From contig NZ_CP018155.1 of the NCBI RefSeq assembly GCF_001889045.1, positions 677,001 through 741,000 on the forward strand: 64,000 nucleotides of DNA, read 5' to 3'. The stretch comes from Tenacibaculum todarodis. GTDB taxonomy: Bacteria > Bacteroidota > Bacteroidia > Flavobacteriales > Flavobacteriaceae. Under the pieces are notes generated by a model. It made no database searches, had not been told where the DNA came from, and saw nothing but the letters and a program-made list of their open reading frames with translations. The position numbers and the translations under genes were made by a program. Below are positions 15,896-23,795 of the stretch, one piece after another (position 1 is the stretch's first letter; every line of letters starts with the position of its first letter).

Positions 15896-16510
15896 CTATA
15901 GATTATTTTTTTGATGTATTAATTTTTGAAAGCGTTTTTCTAACTTCATAATTGACTCAAAACCAGCTCTCTTTTGTCTTTCACTAACGCTGCCTTGTGT
16001 AATTCCTAAAACCTCTCCAATTTCTTTTTGAGTAAAGTTTTCTTGTTGCAAAGAAAGTTTAAAGACTTCGGCAGAATTTTTTGTCCAAGAATCCATAGTT
16101 AACAAAGCTAAATCAAAAGCTATATTTAGCTCTTCATCGATTTCTTTCCAAGGTGTTTTTATTGCAATTGTTTGCTTTTTTAAGTAATTATCAAAAGCAT
16201 AGCCGGAGTTAATAAAAGTCTCTCCGTTAGATTCTGTAATGCTATTTGTATTAAAATCTTTTTTACCGATTCCAATTCCAATTCTTACATCAATGTTTAC
16301 GGTAGCTTTTAGTTGTGCTTTTATTTTTAAGGCTGTATAAAACGCTTTTTCAGGATTTTCTACTTCCAATTGAAAGCTATCTCCTCTATAGATTTGCCAA
16401 TATTTTGGAGGATCTCCAAAAGTATTTAAGATTTCTTTTAAGCTATTTAGCCATAAAGAATCTTGACTTCTCCGTGATTTTATGATATCTCCTGTTAATA
16501 TACTGGTCAT
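15896..16510 (-). CDS. satD: SatD-family protein with helix-turn-helix
   Basis: 204 residues. The N-terminus ILTGDIIKSR is typical of SatD, and residues about 35-130 hold a nucleotidyl-cyclase-like core (YRGDSFQLEV, VDVRIGIGIG pattern). The C-terminus (about 145-200) is a sigma-70 region 4-like helix-turn-helix with FTQKEIGEVLGITQGSVSERQKRAG. The name comes from the streptococcal sat acid-tolerance locus; the biochemical role is unknown. The protein looks able to sense a small ligand and bind DNA. Its own promoter carries three regularly spaced palindromic sites, which supports autoregulation. First gene of the satD-DUF3307-DUF7935-like operon. Confidence 0.8.
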   Translation of the reverse strand: MTSILTGDIIKSRRSQDSLWLNSLKEILNTFGDPPKYWQIYRGDSFQLEVENPEKAFYTALKIKAQLKATVNIDVRIGIGIGKKDFNTNSITESNGETFINSGYAFDNYLKKQTIAIKTPWKEIDEELNIAFDLALLTMDSWTKNSAEVFKLSLQQENFTQKEIGEVLGITQGSVSERQKRAGFESIMKLEKRFQKLIHQKNNL

Positions 16511-16527
16511 TATTGTAATAATTTATT

Positions 16528-16560
16528 CAAATATATACTTTATTCTTTGAAAAAGCAAAA
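16528..16560 (-). promoter_or_regulatory. satD promoter (-7 TATATTTG, -33 TTTTG)
   Basis: On the minus strand TTTTG (16556-16560) and TATATTTG (16528-16535) are separated by 20 bases, a textbook Bacteroidota housekeeping promoter. Transcription should start near 16522, about 12 bases before the satD ATG. Confidence 0.7.
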
Positions 16561-16562
16561 TT

Positions 16563-16636
16563 ATCTACCCTAGAGCAGATATTTCAATTTATCTACCTGT
16601 AAGCAGATATTTAAATTTATCTGCTTTTAAATAGAT
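16563..16636. promoter_or_regulatory. Three 18-bp palindromic sites at exact 28-bp spacing (candidate SatD operator array)
   Basis: Sites: ATCTACCCTAGAGCAGAT (16563-16580), ATCTACCTGTAAGCAGAT (16591-16608), ATCTGCTTTTAAATAGAT (16619-16636). Each has arms ATCTRC and RYAGAT with a six-base centre. Starts are 28 bases apart in both intervals, and the spacer ATATTTCAAT-like sequence is also conserved. The nearest site ends two bases upstream of the -33 box of satD, the position of an activator. The uvrD-like gene begins on the other side and could share the array. Confidence 0.7.
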
Positions 16637-16708
16637 ATTAATTAGTAGCTTAAATTTTTAAAACTTGTGAATAACTATTAGTTAACTCACTTTATAAAGA
16701 CAGTTAAA

Positions 16709-19081
16709 ATGGTTAATTTTCCGTTTTTAACAGCGTATAAAATTTCTTCATTGAATAGTTATTTAGATCAACTTAACGAACCACAAAGAGCAGCAGTTTT
16801 ACAAAAAGACGGCCCAATGATTATTATTGCGGGTGCAGGTTCTGGTAAAACAAGAGTATTAACCTACAGAATTGCACATTTAATGAAGCAAGGCGTAGAT
16901 CCGTTTAATATTTTGTCGCTTACATTTACCAATAAAGCGGCTCGTGAAATGAAGGAAAGAATTGCTTCCGTTGTTGGTTATAGCGAAGCAAAAAGTCTTT
17001 GGATGGGAACTTTTCACTCAGTTTTTGCACGTATTTTGCGTTCAGAAGCAGATAAATTAGGGTATCCAACTAACTTTACAATTTACGATACACAAGATTC
17101 TGTAAGGTTAATTTCGGCAATCATTAAAGAACTACAACTTGACAAAGAAAGATACAAAGCAAAGCAAATTTTAAGTCGAATTTCATCCTTTAAAAACAGT
17201 CTAATTACAGTAAGAGCGTACTTTAATAATCCAGAATTAATTGAAGCAGATTTGCACGCAAGTCGTCCAAAAGTCGGAGATATTTACAAAGAATATGTAG
17301 ATCGATGTTTTAAAGCTGGTGCAATGGATTTTGATGATTTATTGTTGAGAACCAATGAGTTATTGGCGCGTTTTCCGGAGGTTTTAGCAAAATACCAAGA
17401 CCGTTTTAGGTACATAATGGTAGATGAGTATCAAGATACAAACCACTCACAATACATTGTGGTTCGTGCTTTGGCAGATAGATTTCAGAATATTTGTGTG
17501 GTAGGAGACGATTCTCAGAGTATTTATAGCTTCCGTGGAGCAAATATTCAAAATATATTAAGTTTTCAGAAGGATTATCCCGATGTAAAAACGTTTAAAC
17601 TTGAGCAAAATTATCGCTCAACTAAAAACATAGTAAACGCAGCAAACTCTGTAATTGCAAGAAATAAAACGCGATTAGATAAGGAAGTTTGGACCTCTAA
17701 TGTAGATGGAGAGCTTATAAAAGTAATGCGTACAATTTCTGATGGTGAAGAAGGACGTTTTGTAGCAAATTCAATCTTTGAAAACAAGATGAACTTGCAA
17801 TTAAAGAACGACCAATTTGCAGTTTTATACAGAACAAATGCACAATCCAGAGCAATGGAAGACGCTTTGCGAAAAAAAGATATTAAGTATAAAATTTACG
17901 GAGGAATCTCATTTTATCAACGTAAAGAAATAAAAGATTTACTCTCATACCTTAGAGTTTTAATCAATCCAAATGATGAGGAAGCTTTAAAACGAATCAT
18001 TAATTATCCTGCTCGTGGTATTGGCGCAACTACGTTAGACCGATTAACAATTGCGGCAAATCATTATAAAAAATCAATTTTTGAAATTATACAACATATA
18101 GATAAAGTTGATGTAAATATAAATGGCGGAACAAAAAATAAGCTTCAGAATTTTATAAATATGATGTTGCGTTTCCAAATAGATTCGCAAAAAATGAACG
18201 CTTTTGAAATTGCAGATTTAGTTGTAAAACAAACGCAATTAGTAAAAGATTTACAAAAAGATGGCACACCAGAAGGTGTAAGTAAGGTTGAAAACGTTCA
18301 AGAACTTTTAAACGGAATAAAAGATTTTATTACAGATAAAATTGAAGAAGGTGAAGACGCTTCATTAACTTCATTCTTAGAAGATGTTGCTTTGGCAACC
18401 GACTTCGATTCAGAAAAAGCAGACGAAGAGCCAAGAGTTTCTTTAATGAGTATTCATCAATCTAAAGGGTTGGAATATGGTTATGTGTATATAGTTGGTT
18501 TAGAAGAGAATTTATTTCCTTCAGCAATGAGTATGAACACACGTAGCGAGTTAGAAGAAGAACGCAGATTATTTTATGTAGCCTTAACCAGAGCAGAAAA
18601 AGTTGCCTATTTAAGTTATGCACAAACGCGTTACCGTTGGGGAAAATTAACTGATGCCGAGCCAAGTAGATTCTTAGAAGAAATAGACGATAAATTTTTA
18701 GAATACATTGCACCAAAGAGACAAGAAACTTCTAAAAGTAGCTTTTTAGACGCAAGTTTGTTTGAAGATGCTCCAAAGAAAATTAGATTTCAAAAACCAA
18801 TTCAGAAGAAAAGAAAAGAGTTTTTAGATAAGAAAAACAAAGGAGCTTTAATTCCGCCAAAGACGAAAATGAAAAAAGTATCTGAAGCAACTTCAAATGA
18901 TATTAACCTTTTTGATGGCGATATAACCGTTGGTAATATTGTAGAACACAATAGATTTGGCAGAGGAGAAGTACTAGCTTTGGAAGGTAAAGGTCCAAAT
19001 AAAAAAGCAGAAATTATGTTTGGAACCGCAGGAAGAAAGAAATTATTATTACAATTTGCAAAACTAAAAGTGATTGGGTAA
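16709..19081 (+). CDS. UvrD/PcrA-type ATP-dependent DNA helicase
   Basis: 790 residues, superfamily 1A helicase. Q-motif and Walker A: LNEPQRAAVLQKDGPMIIIAGAGSGKT; motif Ia LTFTNKAAREMKERI; motif II VDEYQDTNHSQY; motif III VGDDSQSIYSFRGA; motif IV QNYRSTKNI; motif V VSLMSIHQSKGLEY; motif VI RRLFYVALTRAE. The C-terminal tail has a PcrA-like Tudor fold (VGNIVEHNRFGRGEVLALEG). It unwinds 3'-5' in nucleotide excision and mismatch repair and clears RecA or RNA polymerase from DNA. The ATG at 16709 is used; a TTG at 16754 closer to the conserved start is a possible alternative. Confidence 0.93.
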   Translation: MVNFPFLTAYKISSLNSYLDQLNEPQRAAVLQKDGPMIIIAGAGSGKTRVLTYRIAHLMKQGVDPFNILSLTFTNKAAREMKERIASVVGYSEAKSLWMGTFHSVFARILRSEADKLGYPTNFTIYDTQDSVRLISAIIKELQLDKERYKAKQILSRISSFKNSLITVRAYFNNPELIEADLHASRPKVGDIYKEYVDRCFKAGAMDFDDLLLRTNELLARFPEVLAKYQDRFRYIMVDEYQDTNHSQYIVVRALADRFQNICVVGDDSQSIYSFRGANIQNILSFQKDYPDVKTFKLEQNYRSTKNIVNAANSVIARNKTRLDKEVWTSNVDGELIKVMRTISDGEEGRFVANSIFENKMNLQLKNDQFAVLYRTNAQSRAMEDALRKKDIKYKIYGGISFYQRKEIKDLLSYLRVLINPNDEEALKRIINYPARGIGATTLDRLTIAANHYKKSIFEIIQHIDKVDVNINGGTKNKLQNFINMMLRFQIDSQKMNAFEIADLVVKQTQLVKDLQKDGTPEGVSKVENVQELLNGIKDFITDKIEEGEDASLTSFLEDVALATDFDSEKADEEPRVSLMSIHQSKGLEYGYVYIVGLEENLFPSAMSMNTRSELEEERRLFYVALTRAEKVAYLSYAQTRYRWGKLTDAEPSRFLEEIDDKFLEYIAPKRQETSKSSFLDASLFEDAPKKIRFQKPIQKKRKEFLDKKNKGALIPPKTKMKKVSEATSNDINLFDGDITVGNIVEHNRFGRGEVLALEGKGPNKKAEIMFGTAGRKKLLLQFAKLKVIG

Positions 19082-19198
19082 TTACTCAAAATAAATACCT
19101 ATTTTGCAACGTTAAATAACTACAAATACAAGTTGAAGTTCCTTTTCCTTTCTTTAAAAGGAAATATAATAAGATCACTTCATATAAAAATATATAAA

Positions 19199-19861
19199 AT
19201 GACATTCGATTTAGAATATAATTCAGAAAGACCACATTTAATAATTCCAGAATATGGTCGTCATATGCAAAAAATGATTAATCATTGTGTTGCTTTAGAA
19301 ACCAAGGAAGAGCGTAACACAATGGCAAAAGCCATTATAAATGTAATGGGTAATTTACAACCTCATTTACGTGATGTACCAGATTTTAAACACAAATTGT
19401 GGGATCAGTTATATATAATGTCTGATTTTAAGTTGGATGCAGATTCGCCTTATGAAATTCCTTCGAAAGAAGAATTACAAGAAAAACCAGAAGGATTGCC
19501 TTATCCAAAATCGGCTTCAAAGTACCGTTATTACGGTAATAATATTCAAACAATGATAAGCGTAGCTTTAAGTTGGGACGAAGATGATAATGAAAAGCAA
19601 GAAGCATTGACTTTTGTAATAGCAAATCACATGAAAAAATGCTATTTAAACTGGAATAAAGATACCGTTGATGATGCAGTAATTTTTAAACATTTATTTG
19701 AATTATCTGAAGGAAAAATAGACTTACGTGAAAGCGGAGAAGAGTTAGCGTTAAGCAAAAACTTATTACGTAAACGTAGTTCTCAAGGAAGCAATAAAGG
19801 TAAAACCCATTCCAACAATAAAGGAAAATCTAATAATAACCATAAATACAGAAAAAGATAA
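19199..19861 (+). CDS. DUF4290 domain-containing protein
   Basis: 220 residues from the ATG at 19199; an upstream in-frame TTG adds 22 poorly structured residues and is not favoured. The start FDLEYNSERPHLIIPEYGRHMQKMI is the DUF4290 signature of Bacteroidota. The middle is helical and acidic (DEDDNEKQEALTFVIANHMKKCYL) and the last 40 residues are a basic, Asn/Lys/Ser-rich tail likely to bind nucleic acid. Function unknown. The stop codon directly abuts the start of murA, so the two are translated from one message, an association commonly seen for this family. Confidence 0.85.
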   Translation: MTFDLEYNSERPHLIIPEYGRHMQKMINHCVALETKEERNTMAKAIINVMGNLQPHLRDVPDFKHKLWDQLYIMSDFKLDADSPYEIPSKEELQEKPEGLPYPKSASKYRYYGNNIQTMISVALSWDEDDNEKQEALTFVIANHMKKCYLNWNKDTVDDAVIFKHLFELSEGKIDLRESGEELALSKNLLRKRSSQGSNKGKTHSNNKGKSNNNHKYRKR

Positions 19862-21175
19862 ATGGCATCTTTTAAAATTGAAGGCGGACATAAATTAAGC
19901 GGAGAAATACAACCACAAGGAGCAAAAAACGAAGTATTACAAATATTATGTGCGGTTTTATTAACGCCAGAAAAAGTAGTTGTAAACAATGTTCCAGACA
20001 TTATAGACGTAAATAAACTAATCTTTATTTTAGGTGAATTAGGCGTTAAAGTTGAAAAACTTAGCCGAAGTTCTTATTCATTTCAAGCAGATGAAGTAAA
20101 CCTTAAATACTTAGAATCAGCAGATTTTAAAAGAGATGGAAGTTCGTTACGTGGTTCAATTATGATTGTTGGGCCATTATTAGCACGTTTTGGAAAAGGA
20201 TATATTCCACGTCCAGGAGGCGATAAAATTGGTCGTAGAAGATTAGACACACACTTTGAAGGTTTTATAAACCTTGGTGCAAAATTCCGTTATAATAAAG
20301 AAGAATATTTCTACGGAGTAGAAACAGAAACGGGTTTAGTAGGTACAGATATGCTTTTAGATGAAGCTTCCGTAACCGGAACTGCCAATATTTTAATGGC
20401 TGCGGTTTTAGCAAAAGGAACAACAACAATATATAATGCAGCTTGTGAACCTTACATTCAACAATTATCTAAAATGTTGAATTCTATGGGAGCAAAAATT
20501 TCTGGAGTAGGTTCTAATTTATTAATAATTGAAGGAGTTGAATCTCTTGGAGGTTGCGAGCATACTGTGTTGCCAGACATGATTGAAATTGGTTCTTGGA
20601 TTGGTATGGCAGTAATGACAAGGTCTGAATTAACTATTAAAAATGTAAGCTGGGAAAATTTAGGACAAATACCAAATGTCTTTAGAAAACTCGGAATTAA
20701 ATTAGAGAAAAAAGGAGACGATATTTATATTCCTGCACAAGAATCTTACGAAATTCAGAATTACATCGATGGTTCTGTTTTAACAGTTGCAGATGCACCT
20801 TGGCCAGGATTTACACCAGATTTATTAAGCATCGTTTTGGTAATTGCAACACAAGCAAAAGGAACCGTTTTAATACACCAAAAAATGTTTGAAAGCCGTT
20901 TGTTTTTCGTAGATAAATTAATTGATATGGGAGCAAAAGTTATTTTGTGTGATCCGCACAGAGCAACCGTAATTGGGCATAATTTCCAATCTCAATTAAA
21001 AGCTACAAAAATGACTTCGCCAGATATTAGAGCAGGAATTTCATTATTAATTGCGGCACTTTCTGCAAAAGGAACTTCAATAATTAATAATATTGAACAA
21101 ATAGATAGAGGTTACGAAAACATCGAAGCACGTTTAAAAGCTATTGGAGCAAAAATTGAACGTATAGAAGGGTAA
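19862..21175 (+). CDS. murA: UDP-N-acetylglucosamine 1-carboxyvinyltransferase
   Basis: 437 residues, full length. Start GGHKLSGEIQPQGAKNEVLQILCAVLLTPE gives the conserved Lys-Asn pair for UDP-GlcNAc binding; RPGGDKIGRRRLDTHFEGF and the later PDLLSIVLVIATQAKGT and PDIRAGISLLIAALSAKGTS are EPT-fold signatures. The loop that normally holds the phosphoenolpyruvate-binding Cys is in GPLLARFGKGYIPRPGGDKIG, where the Cys is replaced by Lys-Gly-Tyr-Ile context, as I read it; a Cys-to-Asp or other change would give natural fosfomycin tolerance. The enzyme makes the first committed step of peptidoglycan synthesis in the cytoplasm. Follows DUF4290 with no gap. Confidence 0.92.
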   Translation: MASFKIEGGHKLSGEIQPQGAKNEVLQILCAVLLTPEKVVVNNVPDIIDVNKLIFILGELGVKVEKLSRSSYSFQADEVNLKYLESADFKRDGSSLRGSIMIVGPLLARFGKGYIPRPGGDKIGRRRLDTHFEGFINLGAKFRYNKEEYFYGVETETGLVGTDMLLDEASVTGTANILMAAVLAKGTTTIYNAACEPYIQQLSKMLNSMGAKISGVGSNLLIIEGVESLGGCEHTVLPDMIEIGSWIGMAVMTRSELTIKNVSWENLGQIPNVFRKLGIKLEKKGDDIYIPAQESYEIQNYIDGSVLTVADAPWPGFTPDLLSIVLVIATQAKGTVLIHQKMFESRLFFVDKLIDMGAKVILCDPHRATVIGHNFQSQLKATKMTSPDIRAGISLLIAALSAKGTSIINNIEQIDRGYENIEARLKAIGAKIERIEG

Positions 21176-21227
21176 ATAATTGCAAATTGAAAAAGAAAGT
21201 AATTTATAAATATAAAATTACTTTATT

Positions 21228-21776
21228 ATGATTAGAACTTTATTTAATGAAGAGTGGAAAATTATTGTTTTTGATGATAAGGTTTCCCAATAGGAAAAAT
21301 TTAAAGTTTCAAACTATGGTAGAATTATTAACTTTAAAAATGAAGCTAAACCTTATTTAAAAAAAGAAAGCTTTACAAACGGTTACGTTTCTATATCCGT
21401 AAGACAAGAAGTAAATGGAAAAACTACAGGTAGGTATGTACATAAACTAGTGGCACAACATTTTTTAGAAAGAATAAACGAAGAGCAAGTTTTTGTTATT
21501 CATTTAAATTTTGATAAGACGGATAATAGAATAAAAAATTTAAAATGGGCAACTAAAAGAGAAAAAGAGTTGCACCAATTTAAAAACCCAACATTTATAG
21601 AGTCTAGAAAGAATATAACCTACGGGAAACTCACCGAAGGAAAAGTAAAAATAATTAAAAGACAACTTAAAAATAATAGAACAAGAATAACCATGATTGC
21701 CAAACGATTTGGAGTTTCAGATATGCAAATTCATAGAATTAAATCTGGTGAGAATTGGAGTAAAGTAAAAATATAA
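21228..21776 (+). pseudogene. NUMOD4-HNH homing-type endonuclease with in-frame amber codon
   Basis: From the ATG at 21228 the frame encodes EEWKIIVFDD, a TAG at 21291-21293 (codon 22), then KFKVSNYGRIINF, the rest of a NUMOD4 motif, in the same frame. An HNH core follows: YVHKLVAQHFLE, VIHLNFDKTDNRIKNLKWAT. The C-terminus KLTEGKVKIIKRQLK ... IAKRFGVSDMQIHRIKSG is a DNA-binding helix-turn-helix typical of phage and homing HNH enzymes. Without the stop it would be a 182-residue intact protein. A GTG at 21450 could restart translation of the HNH and HTH parts only. It sits between murA and grpE, without partners, and looks like a recently silenced selfish gene. Confidence 0.75.
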
Positions 21777-21785
21777 AAAGTGAAA

Positions 21786-21813
21786 AATAGTGTCAATCTG
21801 ACACTATTTTTTT
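21786..21813 (+). terminator. Perfect 10-bp hairpin with T-run
   Basis: AATAGTGTCA and TGACACTATT pair around ATC, followed by Ts. It can end transcription of the HNH gene. The inner TGTCA-ATC-TGACA is also a perfect palindrome lying just upstream of the grpE promoter and may be an operator. Confidence 0.6.
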
Positions 21814-21814
21814 A

Positions 21815-21834
21815 TTGGCAATATTTTTGCCAAT
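21815..21834 (+). promoter_or_regulatory. grpE promoter region with sigma-54-like -24/-12 pattern
   Basis: TTGGCAATATTTTTGCCAAT places GG (21817) and GC (21829) exactly 12 bases apart, as in sigma-54 promoters (TGGCAC-N5-TTGC). The same bases also contain TATTTTTG, a perfect TAnnTTTG box, and form a palindrome TTGGCAA-TATT-TTGCCAA-like. Which sigma factor uses it cannot be decided from the sequence. Confidence 0.45.
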
Positions 21835-21866
21835 AAATTGTAGACAATTTAACGACAATAAGAGTA

Positions 21867-22430
21867 ATGAGTAAAGATCAATATACAAAAGAAGACGAAT
21901 TAAAAGATAATATCAAAAATGCTGAATTAGATGATATTATTGAGGAAAATAAAGAAGTTGAAGTAGAGGAAGCAAAGCCAGAACCAACTACAGAAGAACT
22001 TTTACAAGCTGAAAAAGACAAACATTTACGTTTGTTTGCAGAGTTTGAAAACTATAAAAAACGTACAACAAAAGAACGCATAGAGTTATTTAAAACAGCT
22101 GGACAAGAAGTTGTGACAGCTATTCTGCCAATTTTGGACGATTTTGAACGCGCTTTGACACATATTGAAGATGACAAAGAAGCAGAAGAATTACGTAAAG
22201 GAGTTTTATTAATTTATCAAAAATTATTAAACACATTAGAGCAAAAAGGTTTATCAGCAATAGACGTTAGAGCTGGAGATGTTTTTAATTCTGAACTACA
22301 CCAAGCAATTACACAAATTCCTGCACCAACAGACGATTTAAAAGGAAAAGTTATTGATTGTGTAGAAAAAGGATACAAATTAGGAGACAAAATTATTCGT
22401 CATCCAAAAGTAGTTGTAGGACAAGCATAA
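21867..22430 (+). CDS. grpE: Nucleotide exchange factor GrpE
   Basis: 187 residues. An acidic N-terminal stretch leads into a long coiled coil (about 45-90, RLFAEFENYKKRTTKERIELFKTAGQEVVTAILPILDDFERAL), then the C-terminal beta domain with VFNSELHQAITQIP and CVEKGYKLGDKIIRHPKVVVG. GrpE releases ADP from DnaK. It is followed by dnaJ after 78 bases, the usual Bacteroidota order, while dnaK is elsewhere. The unusual promoter region upstream suggests heat- or stress-linked control. Confidence 0.95.
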   Translation: MSKDQYTKEDELKDNIKNAELDDIIEENKEVEVEEAKPEPTTEELLQAEKDKHLRLFAEFENYKKRTTKERIELFKTAGQEVVTAILPILDDFERALTHIEDDKEAEELRKGVLLIYQKLLNTLEQKGLSAIDVRAGDVFNSELHQAITQIPAPTDDLKGKVIDCVEKGYKLGDKIIRHPKVVVGQA

Positions 22431-22436
22431 ATTAGT

Positions 22437-22501
22437 GTGCAGTTTGTAGTAGCAGTAACCAGTAAACTTGGACTGCCAACTGAAGACTGAAAACTGAAAA
22501 C
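22437..22501 (+). repeat. ACTG-rich degenerate spacer repeat
   Basis: The grpE-dnaJ spacer contains CTGCCAACTGAAGACTGAA followed by AACTGAAAACTT, a tandem series of roughly 8-bp units built on AACTGAA. A related spacer with CTGAGAACTGAATACTGCC lies at 43421-43447. No function is apparent. Confidence 0.45.
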
Positions 22502-22508
22502 TTAATAA

Positions 22509-23636
22509 ATGGCAAAACAAGATTATTACGAAGTATTAGGCGTATCTAAATCTGCATCAAAAGCAGAAATAAAAAAAGCCTACCGTAAAAAAGCAATAAA
22601 ATTTCATCCAGATAAAAATCCAGATGATACAACTGCTGAAGAAAACTTTAAAAAAGCAGCTGAAGCTTATGAAATATTAAGCGACGACAATAAAAAAGCA
22701 CGTTATGATCAATTTGGTCACCAAGCTTTTGAAGGTGGTCATGGCGGCGGCGGCGGTTTTGGCGGCGGCGGAATGAATATGGAAGACATATTCAGTCAAT
22801 TTGGTGACATCTTTGGTGGCGGTGGCTTTGGTGGTTTTGGTGGAGGCGGAGGCCGACAACAAGCCAGAGTTAAAGGAAGTAATTTACGTATTAGAGTTAA
22901 ATTAACTTTAGAAGACATCGCAAATGGTGTTGAGAAGAAAGTTAAAGTACGTCGTAAAATGCAAGCCGAAGGTGTTACGTATAAAACATGTTCTACCTGT
23001 AACGGTCAAGGACAAGTTATGCGTGTTACCAATACTATTTTAGGTAGAATGCAAACAGCTACAACATGCTCTACATGTCAAGGAGCTGGAGAGATGATAG
23101 ATAAAAAACCAAGCGGAGCAGATGCGCAAGGTTTAGTTGTAAAAGAAGAAACGGTTTCAATCAATATTCCAGAAGGAGTTACTGAAGGAGTACAATTAAA
23201 AGTTGGAGGAAAAGGAAACGATGCTCCAGGTAAAAATTCTATTGCAGGAGATTTATTAGTTTTAATTGAAGAAATACCTCACGAAACATTAAAAAGAGAA
23301 GGAAGCAATATACATTATGATATGTATATAAATTTTTCAGAAGCAGTTTTAGGAGTTTCCAAAGAAGTAGAAACTGTAACAGGTAAAGTAAAGATAAAAA
23401 TTGATGCTGGAACGCAGTCTGGGAAGATTTTAAGATTAAAAGGAAAGGGTTTACCAAGTATTGAACGTTATGGATCTGGAGATTTCTTAATTCATATAAA
23501 TGTTTGGACCCCTCAAGAATTAACTAAAGAGCAACGTAAATTCTTTGAGCAAATGCAAGAAGATGAGAATTTTAGCCCAAATCCTCAGCACTCAGATAAA
23601 TCATTTTTTGAGAAAGTAAAAGATATGTTTTCATAA
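22509..23636 (+). CDS. dnaJ: Chaperone DnaJ with half-size zinc domain
   Basis: 375 residues. J-domain 1-70 with HPD at 33-35; Gly/Phe-rich linker about 75-116; zinc domain; C-terminal substrate-binding domains up to 375. The zinc domain has only two CxxCxGxG motifs, CSTCNGQG (Cys161/164) and CSTCQGAG (Cys187/190), where Escherichia coli DnaJ has four. The intervening text reads smoothly, so this is a true short version and not a frameshift. It stimulates DnaK ATPase and delivers unfolded proteins. Operon with grpE; terminator follows at 23744. Confidence 0.93.
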   Translation: MAKQDYYEVLGVSKSASKAEIKKAYRKKAIKFHPDKNPDDTTAEENFKKAAEAYEILSDDNKKARYDQFGHQAFEGGHGGGGGFGGGGMNMEDIFSQFGDIFGGGGFGGFGGGGGRQQARVKGSNLRIRVKLTLEDIANGVEKKVKVRRKMQAEGVTYKTCSTCNGQGQVMRVTNTILGRMQTATTCSTCQGAGEMIDKKPSGADAQGLVVKEETVSINIPEGVTEGVQLKVGGKGNDAPGKNSIAGDLLVLIEEIPHETLKREGSNIHYDMYINFSEAVLGVSKEVETVTGKVKIKIDAGTQSGKILRLKGKGLPSIERYGSGDFLIHINVWTPQELTKEQRKFFEQMQEDENFSPNPQHSDKSFFEKVKDMFS

Positions 23637-23684
23637 AGTTTTGTGAAAAATCGAAAAAAGTTTTTTTTGAATGAAAAAAGAAAG

Positions 23685-23727
23685 TATATTTGTAGTGTTG
23701 ATGGAGATATCTATCAACACTTTTTCT
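23685..23727 (+). ncRNA. Promoter followed at once by a hairpin (possible tiny RNA or attenuator)
   Basis: TATATTTG (23685-23692) is a perfect -7 box, though a -33 TTTTG lies somewhat close (15 bases). The predicted start falls in AGTGTTGAT (23694-23702), which pairs with ATCAACACT (23713-23721), followed by TTTTTCTTTTT. Any transcript would end after about 30 nt or run on to the next hairpin at 23744 and perhaps to rnpB. No ORF fits. Confidence 0.35.
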
Positions 23728-23743
23728 TTTTCATAGCAATTTT

Positions 23744-23772
23744 CCCACTCAATTTATTGAGTGGGTTTTTTT
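23744..23772 (+). terminator. Intrinsic terminator of grpE-dnaJ
   Basis: CCCACTCAAT and ATTGAGTGGG form a 10-bp stem with a two-base loop centre, followed by seven Ts. Confidence 0.85.
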
Positions 23773-23795
23773 ATGAAAACGTTCTTTAAAATATT

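Noticed and set aside
16563..16636. Short regularly spaced repeats that could be taken for a CRISPR array
   Set aside because: Units are palindromic 18-mers with only 10-base spacers that are themselves conserved, there are only three, and no cas gene is near. A promoter operator array explains them better.
21450..21776. HNH gene taken as intact from GTG 21450
   Set aside because: The upstream 73 codons in the same frame, apart from one TAG, complete a NUMOD4 motif and the beginning of the HNH fold, so a broken longer gene is the better reading.
21791..21803. CIRCE-type heat-shock operator before grpE
   Set aside because: The palindrome TGTCA-ATC-TGACA is much shorter than and different from the CIRCE inverted repeat with its nine-base spacer.
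22981..23090. Frameshift in the DnaJ zinc domain
   Set aside because: The frame is continuous and both flanking domains align in the same frame; two motifs are simply absent.
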